Shown one piece after another: positions 26,841 through 34,740 of a stretch of 52,736 bases of DNA. The first letter of the stretch is position 1. Every line of letters begins with the position of its first letter. Made by a program: the position numbers and the translations under genes. Source of the stretch: Candidatus Amphrikana amoebophyrae (GTDB lineage: Bacteria > Chlamydiota > Chlamydiia > Chlamydiales > JACRBE01); the NCBI GenBank assembly GCA_030408475.1, contig JAUHQG010000044.1:1-52736 (forward strand). Direction: 5' to 3'. The notes under the pieces are model-generated. The model ran no database searches. It was not told the DNA's origin and saw only the letters and a program-made list of their open reading frames with translations.

Positions 26841-27796
26841 AAAGTGGCCACTTTTCTTTTGCTTAAAACAAAAGTGAGTGTAGCGGAAATAATAAAAAAT
26901 AGCAGTAAAAAGAGTATATTAAGTGCAGAAGTTGAAGAGGCCACTTTAGTGACAGACAAAATATGTCTTGATAATGCAACAGAAAAAAACGAGGCTAATA
27001 CACTAATCGCAATTGAAAAAAAGAATAGTGAATATAGACGGTTAGTAAAAAGTCGAGCCGTGATCACAGGAGCCGTAATCATAGCTAAAATTAAAATGAC
27101 ACCAACAGCTCTAAATCCTCCCATAATCGTCAAAGTTGTTTGCAGTATCAAAATAGTTTCAATAAGCCCCACTTTAATGCCGAAACTTTTAGCCAAATTC
27201 AAATCAAACGTGGTCATCTTATACCACGAATACAAAACAATCGTCACCGCCACATTGATAAAGCAAATAGCTAAGCTTAAAAATAAGTCATTAGGATGAA
27301 GAGCATCCACATTCCCCATAATAGCTTCCACTCCAATATGCATGTTGCGCGTATAAAGAGTGACAAGTAAAATGCCAAGAGCAAAAAATAACGAAAAAAC
27401 AAGACCAATACTTGCATCTGTTTGAACTCTCATTTTCTCTTGTAAAAAACGGGTGAAAAACAAAGTAGCAAAAGCTGTAATAAGAGCTGATAAAATAAGC
27501 TTAGTTAAACTGAAATGAAAAAACTGCCCCGTTTCATTCGTAGTGAAAAAACCGTAAAAAATCACCACCAAAGTTATTCCTAAAAGAGTGGTATGTGAGA
27601 GTGAATTCGCTTGCATCGTAGATTTTCTAAGCACTAAAAACACGCCAATAATAGCGGTTGATACTCCTATTAACGAAAGGGTAAAAATTTGAAGCTCATC
27701 AGGCGCTAGAGGTAAATTTCCTGTTATCACACCAAAAAACCGTTTGAAAAAAATGGCTAAAAAAGAGACGAAATTTTGGCCCCAATATGGATTCAT
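26837..27796 (-). CDS. ytgD: Metal ABC transporter permease YtgD
   Basis: Second membrane subunit of the iron/manganese/zinc ABC-3 importer; 319 residues, about eight to nine helices. The family signature is visible around LSLIGVSTAIIGVFLVLRKSTMQANSLSHTTLLG (N-terminal helices), which couples to the ATPase, and the GVEAIMGN segment. Its ATG overlaps the ytgC stop and its stop overlaps dxr (ATGA in both cases). It is shorter than YtgC because it lacks the DtxR-like C-terminal domain. Confidence 0.93.
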   Translation of the reverse strand: MNPYWGQNFVSFLAIFFKRFFGVITGNLPLAPDELQIFTLSLIGVSTAIIGVFLVLRKSTMQANSLSHTTLLGITLVVIFYGFFTTNETGQFFHFSLTKLILSALITAFATLFFTRFLQEKMRVQTDASIGLVFSLFFALGILLVTLYTRNMHIGVEAIMGNVDALHPNDLFLSLAICFINVAVTIVLYSWYKMTTFDLNLAKSFGIKVGLIETILILQTTLTIMGGFRAVGVILILAMITAPVITARLFTNRLYSLFFFSIAISVLASFFSVALSRHILSVTKVASSTSALNILFLLLFFIISATLTFVLSKRKVATL

Positions 27797-29118
27797 GAAA
27801 CCTCACCCCTAAAGTTTGTTTTAGGAATCGGTTGAGAGTGAGGATCTCGCTTAGGATCAGAGAGCTCTTGGGTTAATTCTTTTTCGAGATCTAAAGTAAT
27901 GTAGTGCTCCATTTCTTCTGCAATTTCGTGAATCATATCCCCTTTCACATTAAGCTTAGATGAAAGATAAAGCTCAAACAGGCGATGAACTCGAACTATA
28001 TGGGCTGCTCTCTTCTTCCCTTTCTCAGTCAGTCCCCAATTTCCCGCTTCTTTAAATAGATCTTTTTTTTGAGTTAGCAAAAAAAGCAAACACCAAGTTT
28101 TCAACTTTGGGAGATGAAAGATAGACATTGCTTCAGATAAAGTAACTTGCTTGGTTAATCCATTTTTCCAAAAACTCTTTACAAAATTTTCTTCAACACA
28201 TTGCTTTTGAAAATTTTTCACTCTGCAAAAGCGATAAACAAGCCCTTTTTTAGGAGCAAAAAATAAAGAAAGCAAACTAAATAGGGCCGCTATTAACAGT
28301 ATTAATGGGCCTGTTGGCAAACTAAACGATCCACTATAATATTTAGGGATTTCATAAGAGAGGATATTGCCTAAAATTGCACTTAATATCCCAAAACATG
28401 AGCTTAAAATAAACATGATGGAAAGCTTATGAGTCCATGCTCTAGCAGCTAAAGCTGGAGCAATTAACATTCCAGACATTAAAACAACGCCAACAGCTTT
28501 TATTCCGATAACAACTGCAAGTGAGAAAAATACCAATATAGCCAGATTGAGTCGAATCACTTCTAAACCCACACTTTTAGCAAATTCTGTATCAAAGTTA
28601 GCGATTTTTAGCTTAGGGAACGTCATAACTACAAATAATAAAATAGATAATGATAGTACAGCATAAGAGACAACATGAATATTCATTAACGTAGCCGCTT
28701 GACCATAGAAAAATGAAGATACTTGCCTAAACCAAAGAGGATGCAATGTTTGTAAAATAGAGGCAATAAAAACACCCACTCCAACAAAAGTAGAGAGAAC
28801 AAAACATAAAGCTGAGTCTTCTTTAAGTTTGAACTGCTTTATTAACAAAACAACAACGCCCATTCCCAGTAAAGAGAATAAAAAAGCGGAAGCAATTAAA
28901 ATAAATAGAGAGGCGGTGTCATTGCTAGGGAAAAATGTCATAGATAACATCACGCCAATGACAGCTCCAGGAAAAGCAGCATGGGAAAGTGTCTCGCCAA
29001 TAAGAGACTCGCGCCGAATAAAAGCAAGCGTACCAATTAAAGAAGTAGAGAGACACATCAATATAGTGCCCCACATTGAACTCATCAAAAGTGGATCTGT
29101 AAAATACTTTAATAACAT
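27793..29118 (-). CDS. ytgC: Metal ABC transporter permease fused to a DtxR-like repressor (YtgCR)
   Basis: The first ~290 residues are an ABC-3 permease (IGTLAFIRRESLIGETLSHAAFPG, then eight to nine helices). Residues ~320-441 are cytoplasmic and resemble DtxR/MntR: a degenerate helix-turn-helix (LFLLTQKKDLFKEAGNWGLTEKGKK) and the metal-binding/dimerisation region HRLFELYLSS, EIAEEMEHYI and DPHSQPIP. In C. trachomatis the equivalent domain is cleaved off as YtgR, an iron-dependent repressor of its own operon. The same arrangement here implies feedback of imported metal onto transcription. It overlaps ytgB by 1 nt (TAATG). Confidence 0.94.
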   Translation of the reverse strand: MLLKYFTDPLLMSSMWGTILMCLSTSLIGTLAFIRRESLIGETLSHAAFPGAVIGVMLSMTFFPSNDTASLFILIASAFLFSLLGMGVVVLLIKQFKLKEDSALCFVLSTFVGVGVFIASILQTLHPLWFRQVSSFFYGQAATLMNIHVVSYAVLSLSILLFVVMTFPKLKIANFDTEFAKSVGLEVIRLNLAILVFFSLAVVIGIKAVGVVLMSGMLIAPALAARAWTHKLSIMFILSSCFGILSAILGNILSYEIPKYYSGSFSLPTGPLILLIAALFSLLSLFFAPKKGLVYRFCRVKNFQKQCVEENFVKSFWKNGLTKQVTLSEAMSIFHLPKLKTWCLLFLLTQKKDLFKEAGNWGLTEKGKKRAAHIVRVHRLFELYLSSKLNVKGDMIHEIAEEMEHYITLDLEKELTQELSDPKRDPHSQPIPKTNFRGEVS

Positions 29119-29888
29119 TAAGCTAATCCAGATTTTTTCTCTTTTTTCACCCCAAGAAGCTTGCCCAATATAGAGTCGCTATGACCGTAAGCTTTTCGCA
29201 AGTTTTCAAAATTGAAAACTTCTTTACATGGGCCACATGCCACCAGTTGAGTATTGAGCAAGATCAAATGATCAAAGTTAGACTCGACAGTAGATAAGTC
29301 GTGATGAACAACTAATAGAGTCTTGCCCTCTTTAGCCAATTTTTTAAATATCTCTAAAATCTGCTTTTCAGTTGTGTGATCGATACCAGCGAATGGCTCA
29401 TCAAAAAAATATAAATCAGCTGACTGCATCAAAGCTCGAGCTACAAATAGTTTTTGTTTTTGACCACCTGAAAGTTCACTGATATGACGATTAGCTAATG
29501 ATTCTAATCCGAGCTCTTTCAAAAGATTAAGCGCTTTTTTTCTACTACTAGCTTTTGGCCATTTTAAAAAACTAGATTGGTGATAGTCTCCCATAATGAC
29601 AACTTCTATTGCAGTAATAGGGAATTCCCAATCAATAGATTGAGTTTGGGGAACATAAGCTATTTTTTTTCTAGCCTCTTTTAAACTCATCCCATCAAAA
29701 AAAGTAACTTCGCTAGATAAGGGTTGAACAAATTGTAAAATAGCTTTGATCAATGTGCTTTTGCCCGCGCCGTTAGGCCCTACAATAGCAACTAGTTGAC
29801 CACTTGTCAGTGAAAAGTTAATATCCCAAAGAGCTGGATAGTTGCCGTAATTAACAGTTAGGTCCTTCACTTGCAGACTATTTTTCAT
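29118..29888 (-). CDS. ytgB: Metal ABC transporter ATP-binding protein YtgB
   Basis: Energises the YtgA-D importer at the inner membrane. The 256-residue ATPase shows the Walker A GPNGAGKS (37-44), Q-loop PQTQSIDWEFPI, the ABC signature ELSGGQKQKLFVARA, Walker B LYFFDEPFAGID and the switch His in LLVVHHDLS. It overlaps ytgA by 11 nt and ytgC by 1 nt, so it is strongly coupled. Confidence 0.96.
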   Translation of the reverse strand: MKNSLQVKDLTVNYGNYPALWDINFSLTSGQLVAIVGPNGAGKSTLIKAILQFVQPLSSEVTFFDGMSLKEARKKIAYVPQTQSIDWEFPITAIEVVIMGDYHQSSFLKWPKASSRKKALNLLKELGLESLANRHISELSGGQKQKLFVARALMQSADLYFFDEPFAGIDHTTEKQILEIFKKLAKEGKTLLVVHHDLSTVESNFDHLILLNTQLVACGPCKEVFNFENLRKAYGHSDSILGKLLGVKKEKKSGLA

Positions 29889-30870
29889 TCAAAAACCCAT
29901 CAATCACTTTAGCATTATGCAAGACCATTTCTTTATAGCTTGAAACACTTGTTTCTTCTCCACTCATTGAATCCCCAAAAAGAGGTGTCTTAGAGAAGTG
30001 TATATCAATTCCTTTAGCTTTAGCTACAGAATGTAATTTCTTTAACGAGTTCAAACTCACATTTGACTCCGGAAATAGATAGTGAATTTTATATGTTTCA
30101 AGATGATTTAAGATTTGCTCTAAATCATGCAGTCCAAGTTGACCATCTGGGGCGAGCCCTTCTGGAGCTTGAAACCTCTTTTGCCAACTATTAGTTTCTA
30201 GCTCTTTAGGCGTTGCTAAATAGTGTCGAGCAAAATAGTTAAACGCATCGTGACTGGTGACTAAATAGCGATTAGATTCATTAATCGCCTGCATCATTTC
30301 ATAAACTAAACGATCTGCCACTAAAAGCTCTTCCCTGAGTTGATCACCCCTCTTTTTAAAAATATGACTATAACTGGGATCATGTTTCGATAGTGTTTCA
30401 ACTATGGGATCTATTGTTTCTACAAATAAATTGATATCCATCCAGATATGGGGATCAATAACGCCATCAATTGTGAGTAATCGCTCAGGACACTTGGTTG
30501 AAAGAACATCACCAACAGGAGTAGCCAACTTGTTATGAGTTAATGCATAGTGAAGAGAAGCTCCATGTTCTAGCCCAAGTCCATTATAAAAGACTAAATT
30601 AGCGCGACTCAGTTTTTCATCATCGCCTTTAACTAATTCATAACTATGAGGATCAACCGTACCATCCATTAAAGTGAGATGAACTATACGATCTTGACCA
30701 ATTCTTTCGACAAGATCTCCAATCATCGATGTGGTAGACAATACGCGCAGCTTACCCTCTTCTTCCATCCAAAGATCGAGCTGAGATTTATTGCTGTTTT
30801 GTTTACCACATCCTACAATGAGTAAAGCTGTCGCTATTAAATATAAAAAAGTTTTAATGAGCCGTTTCAT
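29878..30870 (-). CDS. ytgA: Metal ABC transporter substrate-binding lipoprotein YtgA
   Basis: Periplasmic solute-binding protein of cluster A-I for Fe/Mn/Zn; 330 residues. The N-terminal signal ends in LIVGC, with lipidated Cys21, so it is membrane-anchored. Metal ligands are expected in DPHSYEL, DPHIWMD and TSHDAFNYF plus a late Asp/Glu (near PESNVS). The long backbone helix typical of this cluster follows the second DPH. It overlaps the upstream mrp gene by 17 nt and ytgB by 11 nt. C. trachomatis CT067 is the positional counterpart, but there it is the first gene of the operon; here mrp precedes it. Confidence 0.95.
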   Translation of the reverse strand: MKRLIKTFLYLIATALLIVGCGKQNSNKSQLDLWMEEEGKLRVLSTTSMIGDLVERIGQDRIVHLTLMDGTVDPHSYELVKGDDEKLSRANLVFYNGLGLEHGASLHYALTHNKLATPVGDVLSTKCPERLLTIDGVIDPHIWMDINLFVETIDPIVETLSKHDPSYSHIFKKRGDQLREELLVADRLVYEMMQAINESNRYLVTSHDAFNYFARHYLATPKELETNSWQKRFQAPEGLAPDGQLGLHDLEQILNHLETYKIHYLFPESNVSLNSLKKLHSVAKAKGIDIHFSKTPLFGDSMSGEETSVSSYKEMVLHNAKVIDGFLNEK

Positions 30871-31903
30871 GTTCCAATCGTTTCAAGGTTTGAAGAGAAA
30901 AAATACCATTTGAGCATCCTGATGAAAATTTTAGCTTGATAGCATATTGCCCCACTAAACTCACCTCAGTAGCTTCAACTTTGGGATCAACACCGCTTCT
31001 CCCTTTAGCACATCTTGCGCATGGACAGTGAGCTTGTAGATCACTGACTTGATACAGCACTTTTTTCCCATCTCTTAGGTTAAGTTCAAGATTATACGGA
31101 TCTACTAGTTTAATTTCAGTAATCATTTTGTCAATTTTGTTTATTTCACTACAAAAAGAGTCCACTTGAGCCGCTATATCTAAAAACAGATGACAAATGA
31201 GAGATTCTGGCGCCACATTATATAGCGACTCCCCTCGATCTGAGCACTCACTAAGTTCACTTGAAAGTGGCAACTTAGCCATTATTTTCATATCTAAATC
31301 TCCAACAAAACTAAGTCCAAACAAATTAGTATTGGTAGATTCCAAATAACTCATATTCTCCACCACACCACAAATGGGAATTTCCATATCTCTTGCCATT
31401 TCAACAGATTTTTTAACATCCATTACAGCTACTTTTTGAGGAGTTGAAACAAATAGAACTGCTGTAAACTGTAGATGCTGCATTAATGTGAGTTGTATAT
31501 CTCCAGTACCCGGTGGAAAATCAACTATTAAATAGTCTAATTCACCCCACTGAACATCATTAATAAATTGAGAGATTATTGAATTAGCTATAGGAGCCCT
31601 AACTGCATTACTCATCTCTCCTTGTTTAAATAAAGAAAGCGAAATGAGTTTAATTCCTGAAGTTTCAACGGGGATAATCCACCCCCTTTCACTTTTAGGT
31701 GAATCTTGAGCGCCCAACATGAGTTTAAGCGAAGGACCATAAATGTCCGCATCAATAACACCCACTTTATAACCCATCTCCTGGAGTGCAAAAGCGCAAT
31801 TTGTTGATACAGTTGATTTACCCACTCCCCCCTTTCCAGCCATCACTCCTAAAACATTTTTTACTTTAGTTAAGCCATTTTCATCAGTTGATTTTAAATT
31901 CAT
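30854..31903 (-). CDS. mrp: Mrp-type Fe-S carrier ATPase with C-terminal DUF971 domain
   Basis: P-loop NTPase of the Mrp/NBP35/ApbC group, 349 residues. The deviant Walker A GKGGVGKST is at 23-31, with DADIYGPS and the DFPPGTGD switch region. The usual MIP18/DUF59 N-terminal domain is missing, and so is the CxxC bridge motif normally found after the ENMS segment (here ENMSYLESTNTNLFG). Instead residues ~265-349 form a DUF971-like domain with CPCARC (Cys293, 295, 298) and a further Cys. The ATPase-DUF971 pairing is known from plant HCF101. It heads the iron-transport operon with a 17-nt overlap into ytgA, linking Fe-S assembly to metal import. Fe-S ligation by the DUF971 cysteines is inference. 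Confidence 0.88.
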   Translation of the reverse strand: MNLKSTDENGLTKVKNVLGVMAGKGGVGKSTVSTNCAFALQEMGYKVGVIDADIYGPSLKLMLGAQDSPKSERGWIIPVETSGIKLISLSLFKQGEMSNAVRAPIANSIISQFINDVQWGELDYLIVDFPPGTGDIQLTLMQHLQFTAVLFVSTPQKVAVMDVKKSVEMARDMEIPICGVVENMSYLESTNTNLFGLSFVGDLDMKIMAKLPLSSELSECSDRGESLYNVAPESLICHLFLDIAAQVDSFCSEINKIDKMITEIKLVDPYNLELNLRDGKKVLYQVSDLQAHCPCARCAKGRSGVDPKVEATEVSLVGQYAIKLKFSSGCSNGIFSLQTLKRLEHETAH

Positions 31904-31908
31904 AATTT

Positions 31909-31939
31909 TAATCCGGGTTGAGATCTTATAATCGGATTA
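31909..31939 (-). promoter_or_regulatory. Candidate operator over the mrp-ytg promoter
   Basis: TAATCCG (31909-31915) and CGGATTA (31933-31939) form an inverted repeat with a 17-nt spacer. A TATAAG hexamer on the minus strand (31930-31925) lies in its centre and is a reasonable -10 for the mrp gene that starts at 31903. This is the arrangement expected for a repressor site, possibly for the YtgR-like domain encoded in the same operon. No binding evidence exists; no clear -35 is seen. Confidence 0.35.
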
Positions 31940-32041
31940 ATGAGTAAAAATATCAAGTATTAATGCTAAAGCTGTGGGTTAATATAAAAACTAAAATGTA
32001 AAATTTTGAATATTAATATAAATATAAAATACAACTTTTTC

Positions 32042-32070
32042 TTGCTTTTAATTTCATAAAATACGATACT
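32042..32070 (+). promoter_or_regulatory. Promoter candidate of the CT066-like gene
   Basis: TTGCTT (32042-32047), 17-nt spacer, GATACT (32065-32070). It would give a leader of about 145 nt before the ATG at 32223, long enough for post-transcriptional control. Alternatives closer to the gene (TATAAG near 32176) cannot be excluded. Confidence 0.35.
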
Positions 32071-32222
32071 TTACAGAAATTAACCCGAAAGGGATCGGTC
32101 TATGTTCTGATCAAAATTAGAATAAAAACTGATTGAAATTAAATTCTTATTAGATTTATGGTAATACCCATCTGTTATAAGAATAAAATAGTTATTGAAA
32201 TATTTAAATTAAGGAAAAACCA

Positions 32223-32747
32223 ATGAGCATTGCAAGTGATCAAAAAAAAGCACTCGATGCGCTAGAAAGCGTAATAGAAAGTGCTATTAAAAAAGTTGGT
32301 GGAACAAAGGAAAATGATCTTTGTAAATATATTCCCGCTTCTTCAGGTGGATATATGCACCACTTTACTCTGCGCAAAATGAAAAACAAAAAACCCCAAG
32401 AATTGTCTGACTTAATTGGGAAGTTCATTATTTCTCCTAACAAACCTCAAGTTGTTAAGCCTAAGCAAAGAGCTGCTCGTGGTTCTCGCAAAAGAAGAGA
32501 TCAAATCACTTTCACTAAAAACCAATTAGAGCGCCTACTTAACATTGCTCGTCTAGCTGGTGACAAGGAAATGATTTCAGTTTTAAGCCCAAAAAAATCT
32601 TTGATCACAATCAAGCGTGAGCTTATCCAAGCAGTACGTCAAGGTGTTGTAGACCAAGAACTTTGGAATAATTATGCTGAAATAGCTTCTACTCAAAGCG
32701 ATATGGGTTACGAAGAGATTAGAAATCCTTTTGAACAGCTATACTAA
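32223..32747 (+). CDS. Conserved chlamydial hypothetical protein, positional counterpart of CT066
   Basis: A 174-residue basic protein of unknown function between the ytg operon and the nucleotide translocase, the position of CT066 in C. trachomatis. An AAGGA site precedes the ATG. The N-terminal ~75 residues form a small fold that ends around LIGKFIISPNKP. A strongly basic linker (KPKQRAARGSRKRRDQ, about 81-96) follows, then a helical C-terminus. The basic linker suggests nucleic-acid or acidic-partner binding. A rho-independent terminator follows, so the gene forms its own unit. Confidence 0.8.
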   Translation: MSIASDQKKALDALESVIESAIKKVGGTKENDLCKYIPASSGGYMHHFTLRKMKNKKPQELSDLIGKFIISPNKPQVVKPKQRAARGSRKRRDQITFTKNQLERLLNIARLAGDKEMISVLSPKKSLITIKRELIQAVRQGVVDQELWNNYAEIASTQSDMGYEEIRNPFEQLY

Positions 32748-32758
32748 AAATTACTTTA

Positions 32759-32792
32759 AAGTCGCCATAAACACTTTGGCGGCTTTTTTTTC
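32759..32792 (+). terminator. Terminator of the CT066-like gene
   Basis: AAGTCGCC (32759-32766) pairs with GGCGGCTT (32779-32786, one G-U), followed by a run of T to about 32791. A small AT palindrome, TAGTAAA-ATA-TTTACTA, follows at 32800-32816. Confidence 0.88.
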
Positions 32793-32941
32793 GTCTATAT
32801 AGTAAAATATTTACTACCATTTTAATTGTTAATACTTTTGACGAAAATATACAACTTATTACAAAGTGGCATAAGTTACTTAATATCAGCTTTTTACAAA
32901 TCGACTTTAAATTACAATTTTATTTGAAAGTAAGATTACAC

Positions 32942-32970
32942 TTGAAATCATAAGCAAAATTTGTTATTAT
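32942..32970 (+). promoter_or_regulatory. Promoter of the nucleotide translocase gene
   Basis: TTGAAA (32942-32947), exactly 17 nt, TATTAT (32965-32970). The start is predicted near 32977, giving a leader of about 44 nt. It is among the best consensus matches in the window, fitting a highly expressed transporter. Confidence 0.75.
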
Positions 32971-33020
32971 GCTCCTTAAACTAGAAAAACAATCTGTCTA
33001 AAATTAAAGGTTAGAAAACT

Positions 33021-34646
33021 ATGTCAACTAAAACTGCTGACACATCTGCTTTCAAAGGACTAAGAGGGATCTTTTGGCCGGTTCATGGATTTGAACTCAA
33101 GAAATTCCTGCCGATGGGAATAATGATGATGTGTATTTTGTTTAACTATACTATCTTAAGAGATACAAAAGATACAATGCTTGTTACAGCACCTGGTGCT
33201 GGAGCGGAGTGTATCTCATTTTTGAAGCTTTATGGAGTAACTCCATGCGCTATTCTCTTTATGGTTGTCTTTGTTAAACTTGCTAATATATTTACTCGAG
33301 AAAAATTATTTTACGCTGTACTGACTCCATTCTTAATATTTTTTGGCGCTTTTGCGTTTATTATTTATCCTGCTCGTGAATTCTTGCATTTGAGCTTACC
33401 AACAATCCAATCGCTTCAAGCATCATATCCTAATTTCCACTGGCTAATTCCTATAATTAGTAACTGGAGCTTTAGTTTATTTTATATCTTGTCTGAGCTT
33501 TGGGGTAGCGTTGTACTTTCAATGCTTTTTTGGCAGTTTGCTAACCAAATCACTAAAATTAAAGAAGCTAAGCGTTTCTATGGCTTGTTTGGAATGTTAG
33601 GAAATGTTGGTCTTCTTCTTTCAGGCCCTACTATTATCTATACAGCTAAATATGCAGCTTCTTTGCCTAAAGATATCGATTCATTCGGCATCAACTTAAA
33701 ACTGCTTATGACTGCAGTTATGGTTGCTGGAGCTATAATTATGTTTACTTATCGCTGGATGTATAAACATGTTTTAACTGATCCAAAGCTCTACAATCCT
33801 GAAGAATCTTCTAGTTCTAAGAAAAAATCTAAGCCAAAATTATCAATTGGTGAAAGTTTCAAATACATTCTTAAAAATCCGTACCTAATGATGATCGCTG
33901 TTTTAGTATTATCATACGGTGTTGCTATTAACTTAGTAGAAGGCGTTTGGAAAGGCCAAATTAAAATTGCTTTCCCAGATAAGAATGACTACAACATGTT
34001 CATGGGTAAATTCTCTACCATCACTGGTGCTATCACAATTCTACTTATGATTGTGGGTAACAACATTTTAAGAAATTTCAGCTGGTTTAAAGCTGCGATT
34101 ATCACTCCAGTAATGGTTATCATTACTTCTGGTATCTTCTTTACTGTTGTATACATTGGAACAAAAAACTCAGCTGATGCGGCTACAAGTGCTGCTTTAA
34201 CTGGCGGATCATTCGTTATGATGGCAGTTATCATTGGTCTTATTCAAAACGTTTTGTCAAAAGGGACAAAATACTCTTTATTCGATTCAACTAAGCAGAT
34301 GGCTTACATCCCGCTTGATGAAGAAAGTAAAGTTAAAGGACAAGCTGCTGTTGAAGTCATTGGAGGGCGTGCTGGAAAATCTGGTGGCGCTTTGATCCAA
34401 TCATCTCTACTATTTGCTATCGGTGGAAGCGTATCACTTGCAAGTTTAACATACATTTTAGGACCTATAGTCATGATTGTATGTGCTGCTTGGATCGTTT
34501 CTGTAACAGGTCTTTCTAAGAAATTCAACGCTCTAGTTGCATCTAAAAATGAAGACTCTACTGATTCAAAAAAGCCAGAAACTGAAAAAAACGAAGAGAG
34601 TTCTGCTTCAGCTACTGCTGAAAAAAAAGAGACTGTTGAAGTTTAA
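33021..34646 (+). CDS. npt1: ATP/ADP (nucleotide) translocase, Npt1/Tlc family
   Basis: Inner-membrane antiporter that imports host ATP in exchange for ADP and Pi, a hallmark of obligate intracellular bacteria. The 541-residue protein has about 12 helices. Typical segments are FNYTILRDTKDTMLVTAPGAG in the first helix region, the conserved charged helix ends around ANQITKIKEAKRFYGLFG, and EGVWKGQIK in the second half. It is in the CT065 position next to the CT066-like gene and lepA. The C-terminus is Ser/Glu/Lys-rich (about 515-541). It has its own promoter and terminator. Confidence 0.95.
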   Translation: MSTKTADTSAFKGLRGIFWPVHGFELKKFLPMGIMMMCILFNYTILRDTKDTMLVTAPGAGAECISFLKLYGVTPCAILFMVVFVKLANIFTREKLFYAVLTPFLIFFGAFAFIIYPAREFLHLSLPTIQSLQASYPNFHWLIPIISNWSFSLFYILSELWGSVVLSMLFWQFANQITKIKEAKRFYGLFGMLGNVGLLLSGPTIIYTAKYAASLPKDIDSFGINLKLLMTAVMVAGAIIMFTYRWMYKHVLTDPKLYNPEESSSSKKKSKPKLSIGESFKYILKNPYLMMIAVLVLSYGVAINLVEGVWKGQIKIAFPDKNDYNMFMGKFSTITGAITILLMIVGNNILRNFSWFKAAIITPVMVIITSGIFFTVVYIGTKNSADAATSAALTGGSFVMMAVIIGLIQNVLSKGTKYSLFDSTKQMAYIPLDEESKVKGQAAVEVIGGRAGKSGGALIQSSLLFAIGGSVSLASLTYILGPIVMIVCAAWIVSVTGLSKKFNALVASKNEDSTDSKKPETEKNEESSASATAEKKETVEV

Positions 34647-34670
34647 TTCTTAAGCAAATCTTTTTTAATA

Positions 34671-34702
34671 AAGCCACCCTTCATAGGGGTGGCTTTTTTT
34701 TT
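34671..34702 (+). terminator. Terminator of npt1
   Basis: AAGCCACCC (34671-34679) pairs perfectly with GGGTGGCTT (34687-34695), with a 7-nt loop, then a T-tract to 34702. Confidence 0.93.
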
Positions 34703-34740
34703 GCGTTGGTGATATATTATGCACATACTTAGGAGCAATC

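Larger units (their letters stand above)
31904..32222. other. Divergent regulatory region between mrp and the CT066-like gene
   Basis: 319 nt without a gene, very AT-rich. It contains an inverted repeat at the mrp side (31909-31939) and a promoter for the plus-strand gene (32042-32070). A 'aacccgaaagggatcgg' stretch near 32084-32100 is the only GC-richer part. I see no RNA gene. Confidence 0.6.

Noticed and set aside
32800-32816. AT palindrome TAGTAAA-ATA-TTTACTA as an operator for npt1
   Set aside because: It is 125 nt upstream of the promoter, occurs right after a terminator and has low complexity; not enough to call a site.
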